64,000 nt of DNA from Myrica gale. Its lineage: Eukaryota; Streptophyta; Magnoliopsida; Fagales; Myricaceae. Below, piece after piece: positions 10,210 through 22,757 of this stretch (position 1 is its first letter; each line of letters opens with the position of its first letter). The stretch is taken from positions 72,001 through 136,000 of the forward strand of contig OZ005604.1 of assembly GCA_963930655.1 (NCBI GenBank). The letters run 5' to 3'. Both the position numbers and the translations under genes were made by a program. The notes beneath the pieces were generated by a model. The model was given only the letters and a program-made list of their open reading frames with translations. It was not told the origin of the DNA and ran no database searches.

Positions 10210-13135
10210 TGATGCTGGTAAGTCGACAAGCAGCAATTTGTTAACAAGGAAGTGATGGCGCTGACGTGTCATGGACTTGGTGAAGATATCCGCAACCTGG
10301 AGAGCGGTAGAAATGTGTGGGAGGGTGATAACCTTACGATCAAAAGCTTCGTGAATGGAATGGCAGTTGACCTCAATGTGCTTGGTTCGCTCATGAAATA
10401 CAGGATTAGCGGCAATTTAGATGGCACTCGTGTTGTCGCCATGAAGAGGAGTGGGTTGGGTCTGTGGGAAACCAAGTTCGGTGAGAAGACCACGGAGCCA
10501 AATGATTTCAGAGCAGGCAGCAGACATAGCACGGTATTCGGCCTCAGTGGAGGACTTAGAGACACATTCCTGCTTTTTGCATTTCCAAGAGATAAGAGAA
10601 TCACCGAGAAACATGCACCATCCAGTAGTTGATCTTCGGGTATCTGGGCAACCAGCCCAGTCGGCATCACAATATGCTTGTAGCTTAAGCGAAGCATGAG
10701 CAGGAAAAAATAAACCACGTTGAGAAGAGCCAAGAAGATACCGAATTATGCGACGAACAACGGCTAGGTGAAGATGTCGAGGAGATTGCATAAACTTGCT
10801 GACAGTATGAACAACATAAGAGACGTCTGGTCGTGTGATGGTGAGGTAGATAAGACTACCAACCAACTTGCGATAGTGAGTGGGATTATCAAGAAGGTCT
10901 CCTGCATCACTTCGATATTTGACATTTATTTCCATAGGAGTTGTCTCAGTCAAGCGAGCCATAGTGACAAGATCTTGAATATATTTGCTTTGAGTCAAGA
11001 AAATATCATGAGGTGAACGATGTACCTCCAAGCCCAAAAAATAGGTGAGATGGTCGAGATCTTTCATATGGAAAGTAGTATGTAACATCTGCTGAAGCTT
11101 AGAGATGACATCAAGATCAGAACCAGTAATGATAATGTCATCCACGTAGACAAGAAGAAGGAGCCAAGTAGAGTGCTCCGAAATTTCTCAAACCATGCCC
11201 TTGGTGCTTGCTTTAAACCATACAGAGAACGCTTTAATCTGCACACGTTATTGGGAGAAGAAATAGGCATACCAGAAGGAAGTTTCATGTATACTTCTTC
11301 CTTGAGATCTCCATGTAAGAAAGCGTTCTTGACATCCATTTGATGTAAGGGCCAAGATTGGGAGGAGGCAAGCGCAAGAATGATGCGTACAATAGTTATC
11401 TTGGCCACAAGTGCGAAGGTCTCGTCGTAGTCCAAACCATATTCTTGTTTATTTCCAAGAGCCACCAGCCGGGCCTTGTAGCGGTCTCACGATCCGTCCG
11501 ACCGAAGCTTGATAGAAAATACCCATTTACTGCCAATTGGGTTCACAGATGGAGGGCAAGGCACAATGTCCCAAGTGTTATTTTCTTCAAGTGCTTGGAG
11601 CTCTGCGTCCGTTGCTTTCTGTCAACGCTCTTGTTCCATGGCCTGTTTATAAGATGAAGGAATAGGAATGGAAGACAAAGTGGCAGTCAAGGAGAAAGGA
11701 GAGGAAGGACCAAACCAAATAGGGGGTCGACGAACGCGAGTACTTTTTCTGAGAGGTGCAGGAGCAGCGGTGGAAGCTGAAACAGGACCAGTAACCAAGG
11801 AATGATCGAGACGAGGCTCATGGGGAGCTGTAGGAGGATCCAGGGCAGGTGGGGCACGTCTTTGATACACTATGAGAGGCTTTGTATTGGGGGAATCTGC
11901 AGGAGAGTCAGAAAATATAGGCACGATACATCGTGATGAAGAAATAAGATCACAATGAATGATAAAAAAATATTGATTTTCCAAAAAAATCACATTCCGA
12001 GATATACGAGTTTTACGAAGCTGAGGGTCATAACATATAAAACCCTTATGAGAGACAGAATAGCCGAGGAAATCACATTTGACTAACTAAGCTGTGAGTT
12101 TTGTGCGTTCGTGATTTAGAAGATGAACAAAACACACACAACCAAAAGTACGAAGATTAGAATACTGTGGAGCATGACCAAATAAACGAAGGAAAGGAGA
12201 TACATGGCCCAAGGATGGAGAAGGTAAGCGGTTGATAAGGTGGACAGCTGTGGACATGGCTTCACACCAGAAACGAGGAGGTACAGAGGACTCAAGAAGA
12301 AGGGTGCGGACAACATCAAGGAGGTGGTGATTCTTTCTCTCAGCCACACCATTTTGTTGTGGTGTGGATGGACAAGATCGCTGAGAAATTATCCATTTAG
12401 TTTGAAGGAATTCCTGAAAAATATTAGACATGTATTCTCCTCCATTTTCAGAACGCAGAACTTTTATTTTAGCAGAAAATTGAGTTTTAATATGAGCGCA
12501 AAAGATCTTAAACATAGAAAAAACATCGCTCTTAGAGTGGAGAAAGTATATCCAAGTGAATCGACTATAATCGTCAATAAATGTGACGAAATATTTGTAG
12601 TGAGCGTGAGAAATTACAGGTGACATGCCCCACACATCACTATGTATTAATTCAAATGGACGAACTTCATGAGAAGTGTGAATGGGAAAAGGGAGAGTTT
12701 TGTTTTTCCCAAGTTTACAAAAAGTGCAATCAAAATGGACAGAACTATGAGAAAAAAGTGTTTTATTCCCAAGTAAGCCAGAATGTAACAAAGTATGCAA
12801 TACATTAGGATTTGGATGTCCTAGACGCCTATGCCACATTCGGGGATCAACTTGAACAAAATGACAAGAAATAACAGGCGAAGGTAAATGAGATAAGGGT
12901 AAATGTAGTGGAAAAAGCCGCCCCACTTTAGGCCCCTTCGCGATCATCCTCCCGGATACTTGATCCTGCACAACACATCCAGATTGAGAAAATTGAACAT
13001 GACAACCATTGTCAACCAACTGACCCACAGAAACAAGGTTAGTAGAAAGAGCAGGAGAAACAAAAACATTTGTTAATGAATGAGAAACATCAGCAACAGC
13101 AGTGATGGACAAAGGACTGCCATCAGCAGTATGTA
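10210..13135 (-). pseudogene. Copia pol (integrase, reverse transcriptase, RNase H), broken
   Basis: From 5' to 3' on the minus strand: GAG-pre-integrase block with HRRLGHPN; integrase core with DDYSRFTWIYFL, RSENGGEYMS and QQNGVAERKNHH; reverse transcriptase with VDVKNAFLHGDLKEEVYM and, after a frameshift near 11150, VDDIIITGSD; RNase H with ADWAGCPDTRRSTTGWCMFLG and SSTEAEYRAMS. A stop after GDNTSAI at 10417 interrupts the last segment, whose frame resumes with NPVFHERTKHIEV. The breaks mean no functional polyprotein. Confidence 0.9.
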
Positions 13136-14223
13136 TCTCGAGATTCCTGTATACTTTTTGACATTTGAAAGAGGAACAACACTATTGGTCATATGGTGGG
13201 AAGCTCCGGAATCAAAATACCAAGGTTGTGATACTGGAAATTGTTTACCTGATACCCCTAATGACGAGAATGCAGAAATGATCATTTGTTGTATCATTTC
13301 AGGAGTGGTGGAGGGAACAAGACTCGGAACATGTGGTGAACGAGAAGCGATAGTTGCAGGGCTAGTGGCACTTGAGGAGTTAACTGAGACACTGTAGTCT
13401 TTTTCGGACTTCTTTGGAGGTCGAATAGAGCATTCTTTGATGATGTAGCCAGGTTTTTTGCAGTAGTGGCAGAACTTTTTGGAGCAATTAGTAGCAAAAT
13501 GACCAAATCCCATGCAGCTGAAGCACTGGACAGTACTCATGTCCCTTCCGTGATTCTTCCCTTGTGCAGCATAACCTACGGGAACAAGCGCAGGACTAGA
13601 TGGGCGTTGTTCCATGGCAGTGTAAGTAAGAAGACGTTGCTCCTCACGAAAGAGATCATTCAGACATACATCCAAAGGGGGCATAGTCTCTCGGTTCATG
13701 AGATTGGATCGTGTGACTTCAAACTCCGATATGAGTTTCATAAGAAATTGATCTCGTATACTTGTTTCATGGACAGATTGAACTGCAGCAAGACCGTCAG
13801 GAGGGATAGTAGCATAAATGATATCAGTATACTCAGTCCAAAGATTCATAAAAAGAGAATAGAAATCAGAGATGGATAAGTTGTCCTGTGTAAGAGTGGA
13901 TAACTCAAGTTCCAATTGAAACCGGAGAGCAGTATTTGTGTGACTATAGAGCTTCTTCAAATAATTCCACATTTCAGTAGCAGTTTTGGAGAGTCGAAGA
14001 TTTAAATAATATGGGGCTCAACCGACCCGAGAATCCATGACATAACTTGAGCATCCTTGACGATCCACTTAGCGTATTGCTCCTTTTCTTTGTCTTTGTC
14101 CGGAGAAGGACTACTGCCATCAACATGACCCCATAGATCCTTGCCCGTGACAAAGACTCGGAATTGAAATGACCAGGCTTAGTAATTCTTTCCATGAAAG
14201 CGAACAAAGAAAGTATCTGACAT
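13073..14223 (-). pseudogene. Copia gag and protease start, broken
   Basis: The gag frame starts near 14221 with MSDTFFVRFHGKNY, then meets a TAA stop where AWSFQFRVF should follow in frame. Further in are two nucleocapsid zinc knuckles, CFSCMGFGHFATNC and CHYCKKPGYIIKEC; the second lacks the usual histidine. The protease motif WYFDSGASHHMT follows before pol. Nonsense and frame changes make it non-functional. Confidence 0.85.
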
Positions 14224-14551
14224 GTTGCAGAGTCGAAAAATATCACCCACGCCAAAAAAAACAAATCACCCAGAGTACTATCCACAATAATGGCAGGAAA
14301 TCAATAAAATAGCACCAATAGTAGTACCCAGAACAACATAAGGAAGACCAAAGTCAACTTAGCACCAAACTGAAATGCTAGATATCACCAACGAAAGTGG
14401 AAATAGAAAATACCACCACCGATGATAACAAGAGACGAGATTCGGGAAAAAATCGAATGCGAGAAATGAGATCTGAGATAGCGATGGAACACCAGGAAAT
14501 CGCGAGAGCCACAAGGAGAACAGACAAGCAGCACGCAATCGAGAGCTTTAT

Positions 14552-14570
14552 ACGAGTGGCTCTGATACCA
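14552..14570 (-). other. Copia primer-binding site (initiator tRNA-Met type)
   Basis: Immediately inside the 5' LTR the minus strand reads TGGTATCAGAGCCACTCG. TGGTATCAGAGC is the standard plant complement to the 3' end of initiator methionine tRNA. Confidence 0.92.
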
Positions 14571-14781
14571 TGACAATTTAGAAAGCTTTGCCGAGAAAAA
14601 CTGTCCTCGTCTCTATCAAGACTTCTCATTATATAGACATATTCTAATGTTATACGAATTACACTGCTATACAAGGAAACCAAAGCTGTACACGGAGAGA
14701 AAATCAAGCTATAACGTAGATTTGTTGTAACGTAAACAAGTTGTAACGTAAATTCGAATTTGTGAGAGATTTCCGTTGACA
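14571..14781 (-). repeat. Copia LTR (5' LTR in element orientation)
   Basis: This is the partner of the LTR at 9985-10195. It holds the promoter of the element on the minus strand, so any residual transcription would run antisense to the host relic. Confidence 0.95.
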
Positions 14782-15429
14782 ATATGTATAGTTCTTGTTT
14801 CAAGTTGTGATCTTTTCATTCCATGTTCTTCTAAACGGTTCTCGTTTTGGTCTATAATTTCAGAACCAAGAGGCTCGGGCCAACTCTAAGGATTGTGGTG
14901 CTAGTTTCATTACCAGTGCCTTTGGTCCTTTGGCCGCTCTTTGGAGAAGCTGGAAGCCTTTTAGGTGGAATAGGATACGGATTTTTTGCTCCCCTTCTTG
15001 CAACCTTTGAGGCTGTCGGAGAGAACGTCGCTGCCAAATTTTACCACTGCTTTATTGTAAGTTCTTGTTTCTACCTATGCTCTGTGTTTATTAGGACTAG
15101 TGTTTTGACCAAAATTGACTTGCATGTCTAACCCGAACATGAAGTTTCCATTTGATCAACAATCAGTATTTCGTTCTCCAACATTCAATGCATCCTTTTA
15201 GGATGGGAAAGTTGTTTGTTGCTTAAATCTGTAAGTTACATAAATACTACTAGGTGTGGTTTAATAGTGCATCTGCTTTTACTATATCAAAATTCCATTC
15301 TGGAATATGAATATAGGAGCGGCTTAATTTTCGAACTGATTCTTACAAGTCCTGACGAATGTTCTCAATTTCTGATAAGTCTCATAAATCTCAACATCAT
15401 TTGTTTATGTATACTCCACATACTTAAAG

Positions 15430-18400
15430 AGGATCAGAGGCTTGTACTGGAACTGCCGCGGGATCGACCGGGTGGTGGCAGTTCGGGAGCTCCGGTCTCT
15501 GGAAAGGAAGTTGTCTCTAGATTTTCTCTGTCTCTCTGAAACTAAAATTGCTATTGTCCATGACTCTTTGCATAGGGTCGGTTTCTTTCATTTTGCTGAT
15601 TTTCCTCCTGATGGTCACCGTGGTGGCCTTGTTTTTGCCTGGAAGCTTGGTGTTGATGTTGAACTTGTTTCTATTAATTCACGCGTTGTTAACTTGTTGG
15701 TTTATTCTGATCCTCCTAACATGCCTTGGTTGATTTCTTGTGTCTATAGCCCCACTAGGTGGCATTTGAAGGATGCTTTTTGGTCCGGTTTGGACATGTT
15801 GGCAAATTCTTTTGGTGGCCCTTGGCTTTGTATGGGTGACTTTAATTGTCTGATTGCTGGTTGGGAAAAGCAGGGCGGTTTGCCTCTTGCGTCTTCTTCT
15901 CAAAATCCTTTTCAGGCTCTTATAGATTCTCATGGTTTGATTGATCTCGATTTTAAGGGTTCTCCTTTTACTTGGTCGAATAACCAGAATGGTTTGGCTA
16001 ATATTAAGGAGAGGCTAGATCGTGCGGTTGCTAATAGTGCTTGGCGTACTTTGTTTCCTCGCGCTTTTATCACCCACCTGGTTAGGGCGGCTTCAGACCA
16101 TTCTCCTCTTTTGTTGGAAACTGATGGCGGTGCGCCTGCTTTGAAGAAACTGTTTCGGTTTGAGCCTTTTTGGTTGAAAGACCCCACTTGTGAACAAGTT
16201 GTAAGTTGTCGTTGGAATATTGAGGCTATTGGTTCTCCTGCTTATCATCTGTGTCTTCATACGAAAAACACTAAGAAGGGTCTTCGGGCGTGGAATAAAT
16301 CTCATTTTGGTTGTCTTCAAGACAACATTACTCAGATTAGAAAGAATTTGGAGCGGGTCCAATCTTTTAATACTTCGCAGGAGGTGTTATCTTTGGAAAA
16401 ACATTTAATTGTGGCCTTCAATGAGGAGTTAAGGAAGGAAGAAGATCTTTGGCGGACGAAATCTCGTGAAACTTGGCTTACTACGAGAGATCTTAATACC
16501 AAGTATTTTCACACTTCTACCATTATCCGTAGAAGGCGCAATTCCATCGAATTCCTGAAAACGGAAAATAGGATTTGGATTTCTTCCAGGGAAGCTATTG
16601 GCTCTTATATTTCATATTATTTTCAGGCTATGTATCAATCTATTCAGCTGGTCATTCCCCCAGATCTTGAAGGGCTCCTAGCTCCTGTTATTACGCCCCC
16701 TGAAAATGCAGTTCTCTGTGAAATCTCATCTGCTGAGGTAATTCATTTCACTCTTCTTTCATTAGGTTCTTTTAAAGCCCCGGGCCCTGATGGGATGACT
16801 GCTATCTTTTATAAGAAGTTTTGGCATATTGTTGGGGGTGACGTTGTTCAGATGGTTAGGAGGTTTTTTCTGACTGGTTATCTTTCTCGTGAAGTTAATC
16901 ATTGTCATGTTGTTTTACTCCCGAAAGGAGATTGCCTTTCTCAAATTTCTCAATATAGACCCATTAGTCTTTGTAATGTGGTCTCGAAGCTCATCTCGAA
17001 GATACTGGCTAATCGTTTACGGTTATTCATTGATAAGCTTATTTCTCCTCTTCAATCTGCTTTTGTACCTGGGCGGCACATTCATGAAAATTCTATTTTG
17101 GCTCACGAGATCTTTCATACTTTAAAGAAGAGGAGAACGGGTCGCAAAATTATGGCTATTCGCGCTGATATTGAGAAAGCCTACGATTGGATGGAATGGA
17201 AGTTAATTTTGGTGGCTTTGGAGAACTTTGGCTTTGATCCTCGCTTCATTGGATGGATTGAGCAATGCCTATCCTCGGCTTCCTGTTCTATTCTTTTAAA
17301 CGGTACCCCTTTTGGCTTGATAAAACCTTCCCGGGGTTTGCGCCAAGGGGACCCCATGGCGTCGTTTCTCTTCATCATTGGGTCTGAGGTTCTTTCTCGT
17401 TTATTGATGAGAGCGGAAGCTGCTCGTCTCATTCATGGTACTTGCATTGCCCGATCAGCTCAACCTATTACTCACTTGCTATTTGCAGACGATCTCCTTC
17501 TTTTCACTAGGGCTACAGTGGCGGAGTCTAATACTATTCTTCAATGCTTGCCTAAATATGCGAGTTGGTCTGGCCAGCGCCTCAATGTTCGCAAGCCTTC
17601 GGTCAGCTTTAGTAAGAATACTCAGCCGGAGACTAAACGTCAGATTTGTAGCATTCTTAATCTGAGGAATTCTGATAATCCTGGCAAACACTTAGGAGTG
17701 CCCCTTATCATTGGGAAAAATAAGAGGCATATTTTTTTCAGATTTATTGGCGAAGGTGAAGCTCTGTATTGAAGGTTGGAAGACGAAACTTCTCTCGCAA
17801 GCGGGGCGTACTGTTTTAATCAAATCTGTGGCCTCTTATCTTCCTGTTTATACGATGTCTCACTATCTTCTCCCTAAATCTCTTTGCTCTCAGATTGACT
17901 CTTTATTTATGAGATTTTGGTGGGGCTTTAAAGATGGTAAAAGGCATAATTGGACCCCCAAAGCATGGTCCTCCATTTGTGTTCCGAAGTCTGAAGGTGG
18001 ACTTGGACTCCGTAGCATGTGGTCTATTAATAAAGCTTTGGTGCTGAAGCTTGCTTGGATTGTTCACTCTGCCTCGGCCAAACCGTGGATCATTGCTCTG
18101 AAAGCCAAATATTTAAATTCTCATTTTATTTGGCATATTGTTCCGGTGGGTTCCCCTTCATGGGTTTGGAAGGGTATTGCTAAGGTGAGCTCCTTTTTGC
18201 GATCCGGTTGTTGCTTTCAAATTCTTTCTGGTGCCAATGTTAGAACCTGGCTCGACCCTTGGTTCCCTCATGCGGAGTCCTTTCTAACTTGGCCAAGGGA
18301 TTCTAGCATTGTGATGAGTGAGAATTCTAGAGTTGCTGATTTTCTCATCCCTGGGACCTGTTTGTGGGATGTTGATCACATTCTTGGCATTCATCTTCCG

Positions 18401-19544
18401 GACTCTTCGTCCCCGGATCGTCTTATGTGGGTTTTGGATCCTAAGGGTAATTTCTCCCTTAAATCTGCCTATGCACTCTTTGATGTCCATTCCACTTCGC
18501 TGCCTTCTGCAATACCGCTGTCTTTTTGGAAGACCCTTTGGCAATTGAAATTACAGGACATACTTAAGCTTTTTCTTTGGAAGGTGGTCTGGAACATTCT
18601 TCCGTGTAAAGCTACTATTCATAGTACTGTTCCGATGGGTGATGCTAATCTGCGGTGTTTGCTTTGTGATTTGGAAGTGGAGTCTCTCGAACATCTTTTC
18701 TTCTATTGTCCGCAGGCAGTCCTTGCTTGGCGGGAATCTCTTTGGGGTTTTCAGACCCTTCAGTTCAGAGGTCGTAATATCAGAGAGTGGGCATATCTTT
18801 TCTAGATCTGATGGCCTCATTCTCTTTACCGTCTGACCAGTTTGATAATTTTATTCGCTATGGAGTGATTTTAATGGATGTCATCTGGTTCTCGCGGAAT
18901 CAGATTTTCCACCATGGTAAAAGGGAAGCTATTGGGGTTATTATTCGTAGTATCCATCGGCTTTATGTGGAGCATTCTCAGGCGTGGAGTAGTATGTTTC
19001 CTGCCACGTCCTCTGTTTGGTCTCCCCTTGTGGTACTTGGTGGAAAGTGAATTTCGACATGGCTATCCGTCATGATTTTTCTATGCTCACTGCTGTTTGC
19101 CGGAACAGTGATGGCTTGGTACTCTTTGCTTGGACAAAGAGAATTCCTCCCGGTACTCCCCTTACGGGATAGGCCAGAGCAGCCATTTTCGCTGTTCAAG
19201 AGGCTCATTTCCTCAGCTATCCTCTGATTGAGTTTGAAGGTGACAACTTGCAAGTCTGTCAGGCCCTTAGTCTCCCTTTTTCTCTCCGGATTGGTCTATT
19301 GCCCCTATTGTTCGGGATACTCTGGCACTTCTTACTCTCCATGCTAGTTGGAAGGTTTCTCACGTTCGTAGAGGGGCTAATATGTTAGCTCATAATGTTG
19401 CCAAATGGGCGTGTATTGCGAATATGGTTGGAAATGTTCCTTCTAGTTGTATTCATTTTGCTGTGTTGAACGCTGATAACTCCCTTATTCCCCGTGACTG
19501 TATCCCTTTTATGGTGGAATGAAAGTTTGCTTAGGAAAAAAAAA
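15430..19544 (+). mobile_element. L1-type LINE, ORF2 only, poly(A)-ended, decayed
   Basis: The element starts near the endonuclease part of ORF2 and ends in nine A residues at 19536-19544, directly before host-gene sequence. ORF1 and the 5' UTR are absent, so it is 5' truncated. I found no convincing TSD, which together with the missing host exon suggests the insertion was accompanied by a target deletion or that the site has since decayed. Confidence 0.85.
15442..19522 (+). pseudogene. LINE ORF2: endonuclease, reverse transcriptase, RNase H; frameshifted
   Basis: The frame from 15442 runs for 776 codons. It begins WNCRGIDR, then shows endonuclease motifs LCLSETKI, CVYSPTRWH, MGDFNCLI and SDHSPLLLE. 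The reverse transcriptase includes ISLCNVVSKLISKILANRL, QSAFVPGRHI, LRQGDPMASFLF and the catalytic FADDLLLF (17482-17505). A frameshift near 17711-17772 moves the zinc-finger-like zf-RVT region into another frame, which stops at 18803-18805. A degraded RNase H region follows to 19522 (FEGDNLQVCQAL, HVRRGANMLAHNVAKWA). It is the RT-RNase H type of plant L1. The element cannot make an intact ORF2 protein. Confidence 0.88.
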
Positions 19545-20062
19545 GCCTGATTGGCATGCCACTAGATGTCGTTTTAATTACCACTGTTGCTCTGCGGAAA
19601 AGCCCTTGCATGCTACTGGAGGGCTGGTAGAGAAGGACCATTTTTGGAGACGGTTTGTGTTCCATTCGCTGGTCTTGCTATCCTCTTATGGCCTTTGGCT
19701 GTTGTGGGAGGCGTGATAGGTGCTATTGTCTCTAGCTTCTTTCTGGGATTCTACAGTGGAGTTATTGTCCATCAGGTCCGACACAAATTGCTTTGTAGAC
19801 ATCTTGTGAACTTAGGTTTTGTGGTAGCAAAAAAATTTTGTGGTTGGATTTGCTCCGGTACAATATATAGCGAGCTCTGTTCATTTTAGTCCTTTTGTCT
19901 CCCCTCAATCCCCTAACCCCGGCGGAAAGAAAAAGAAAAGAAAAAAAAAACGTTTTCCTTTTCTCCCGATATAATAAGTTGAGACCAAGCATGTTCTGGT
20001 AATATTTTACTTTAAATGTAATGTTGAAGATGAACTGGGGCCATTAAGATTTAAAATCTAGT

Positions 20063-21424
20063 CACAGGCGGATCCAGGGGGTGCGGCCCTGGGCGGCCGC
20101 CCCCCATTGGATCTGCCAAAAAAAATTATTATATGTAAAAAAAAAATTATTTTATTTTTTATTATAAGTTGGTATGGGCCTATGGGAGCCCGATCCCGGG
20201 CTCCCATAGGCCCAGGCCAGCCCTAGTTTTAAGCTTGCAGGGCCTGATTTTAAGTGTGTATTGATTGCCTCTACTTTCAGTAGCCTTGGACGGTTAAAGA
20301 TGCCAGAGAAATCGTCAGATGATTTTTACTTGGCAAATGCGGACCTCCTTTTACGTGGACCTGGACCACCTGGTGCTAGAGAAATCAAGTCTTTTGGGTT
20401 TTGTTTTTCCTGGAAATGAGTATACGTGTATCTTAGTTATACATGTTGCCTCTTTATTACTTCTTTCTTTTAGTTTTTAAAGTATATTTTCTTTGGAGTG
20501 AAAGATTTGACAATTTGATATTTGCATCTTAACTGGACATTGTGAGGCAACTAGTGCTTTTATCAAACCTAATTAATGTATTTGCAATTGAATACTAACG
20601 ATGGTAAATCCCCTGGTAGCCTATAGGACACTGGCAATTTATTGAACAATTTGGGCAATTTATAGTTAACAGCAAATTCTCCATACTATTATAGGAATTA
20701 TAATGCAATACTTCTCAGTTATTTTTGTCCATACTATTTTTGTAGTACTTGATACTGAAAATTCTAGTGTATATCCCCCTTGACTCTCAACTCTCTCTCA
20801 ATCTCATTATTTAGATTTTTGACGGTTTCAATTTTTGTAAGATACTCGAGATTTTACACTTGAAAATTGTTGGACCTTCGACCCCTAGTATGTCCCTCTA
20901 TCCAAGATTCTCTCTCTACAATTTAGTAGAAAAATTCATTTATTTAGTATGCTAAAAATGCTTTACGGTTTGAAATTTTGTGAGTTGTGAAATTGTTGGA
21001 GGATGAGATTGAATTGGTTTGGATATCTTAGTGCTATAGAGGTTTCTACCTAAAAATTTCTAATTTTTTTAATTTTTTTGAAAATAAATAGAAACCCACT
21101 CATATTTTTGGGTCCCGAATAAATTATTTAGCTGGTTTTTGTTTGTTTAGGATTTTCATGCCCTTGAATTTCTGTGGAGTTCCTGCTGCTCAAACTATCA
21201 TTTTCTGATATATATATATAAGATGTAAATTAGTAGGATCTAATTGCCACTTTCAATATTAGCAAATAGTACGTACTTATATTTTAAATTTTTTAAAGTT
21301 TTTTAATCCTTAATTTTCGATATTTTAACTCTAAGACATTTTTTAGATTACGTTGGAAATTTTTTTTTGTCATTTCGCCTTATGTATTCGACCCCCTTCA
21401 AATTGGATCCTGGATCCGCCACTG
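20063..21424. mobile_element. Non-autonomous hAT element, 1362 bp, perfect 8-bp TSD
   Basis: The 8-bp direct repeat AATCTAGT at 20055-20062 and 21425-21432 flanks the element. The left end reads CACAGGCGGATCCAGG and the reverse complement of the right end reads CAGTGGCGGATCCAGG, the CAGTGGCGGATCC terminus common in plant hAT elements. The interior is AT-rich and contains a GGGAGCCCGATCCCGGGCTCCC palindrome-like segment near 20185-20208. No transposase is encoded. Confidence 0.88.
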
Positions 21425-22757
21425 AATCTAGTTGTAGTCATAGTGACCAAGTGTGCTCATCTTTGTGGCAGCCAGGCCTAAATACCGTAGAAACATGAGC
21501 TCCAGTCCTGAGAGCAAAATGGTAGCTGAGAATCATGACAATGGCACATCGATCTTCTTGCCTCTGAAGATAACACTACCCCTTCCCAGCCCGACTCTTC
21601 CACAGGTTTAATGGTTCTGACTAAAGCTAAGAACCTTCCTATTAATAAAGTACGCAGCGGTGGTAAAGATTCCAATGACATGAGTATTGTGGGAGAAAAC
21701 CCTCGTAGTTATGATTATGGAAGGCTATCACCTAGATTAGATGCGCTTTTGGCAGAAGGCAGCAAGGATTTAAATGCAGTAACTGTCGTTTCAAAGTCAT
21801 TTAAGGGGAGTGAGTATGTGCATGTGTCTACTGAGGCAAGGACTCCACCTCATATTCAGATAAGGGAGGCAAATGGTGGTTCTAGGACCACTCCTTTCCA
21901 CCAGATTACTCATGATTACCACATCCAAACTTCCAAGCAGTTAACCAACGTAAGCAAGAAATAATTCTTTTGTTTTGTTCTGTCTTAGTTTTAATTTTGA
22001 TTAGAGGGTTGGCCTTCTGCTTTGGTTTGCGTCATAGTTGGTATTTATTATATAGTATCATATGCTTAGCAATTCTTTGGAGGCCACCTCGAGTGCTTGC
22101 ACCCAGTATCTTTGGTGACTGTGATAGGCTTTGGTTTTCTTAGTCTTTATCACTGCAACATCGTTCAAATTTTTACTGAAGCAGCAAATGAATTTCGCTC
22201 ATGCACCGCAATTATTTATTTTCACGTTTCCAGTTGGCACCCCTATACTTCTTACGTTCTCATGACATGTTTGTAATCATCTTCTTCTGAGCATGAGTGG
22301 TGAGATAATTTCAATGATGTGGCTCATCTTATGGTCAGGCAGTCTGTGACTGGGGAGCTGTTTAGATAATAGAGGTGATGCCTTCTATGTGCTGACACCA
22401 ATCTGTGGTTGCTTTGTTGAGTCTGCTTATCTTTCTTATAGCATGCTGGCAGCATTACTAATTAATAAACTGGACAGTTCTACAAGATACTTCTTTGGAT
22501 TTAGCTAAGAGTTTAGAATTTCTTTAGAGGGGTTCTTCCCAGGGGCTAAGGCACAGACTTGTATGTTAAAAATCATTTTGTTTGCAGGCGAATGAGGAAT
22601 TTACTGAAGACGCAGTTGAAATGAGTATGTCAATACCTCAGTTAATTGATGATAATGGAGGCACTCCATCAAATGAGAATGTTAGAGTTCTTCAGTTGGA
22701 TGTCTCTTCACAGCCCAAACCTGCATATCAACCTTCAAGTGAAGGCACGGTAAAAGG

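Larger units (their letters stand above)
9985..14781 (-). mobile_element. Ty1/Copia LTR retrotransposon, complete structure, decayed ORFs
   Basis: The two 211-bp LTRs (9985-10195 and 14571-14781) begin TGACAATTTAG and end TTCCGTTGACA, and differ at 4 positions. The 5-bp TSD ATATG flanks the element at 9980-9984 and 14782-14786. Read on the minus strand, a primer-binding site follows the right-hand LTR and a G-rich polypurine tract precedes the left-hand one. The order gag, protease, integrase, RT, RNase H identifies Copia. Gag carries an internal stop and pol several frameshifts and stops, so this copy cannot move on its own. It lies antisense to the host relic gene, between its exons 2 and 3. 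Confidence 0.95.
9403..19775 (+). pseudogene. At3g27390-like membrane protein, disrupted pseudogene
   Basis: Four exon blocks survive. Exon 1 (9403-9496) starts MDVPAGWSAKLWSFISFLPF and ends at donor GTATCA. Exon 2 (9834-9930) encodes GPAVVGIILIGNSAVIVGLWPAH but has TGA at 9910-9912 where the family has tryptophan before TYYC. Exon 3 (14864-15056) encodes TKRLGPTLRIVVL through GYGFFAPLLATFEAVGENVAAKFYHCF. A fourth block (19545-19775) encodes GMPLDVVLITTVALRKSPCMLLEGW and then, in another frame, REGPFLETVCVPFAGLAILLWP. The family's exon between FYHCF and this block, and the C-terminal half, are not visible. A Copia element sits between exons 2 and 3 and a LINE before the fourth block. The family is a plant multi-pass membrane protein of unknown function, usually nearly 600 aa. 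The nonsense codon, frameshift and missing exons make this copy dead. Confidence 0.8.

Noticed and set aside
10252-10632. A 126-codon plus-strand frame
   Set aside because: It is antisense to the Copia RNase H region, whose motifs are clear on the minus strand.
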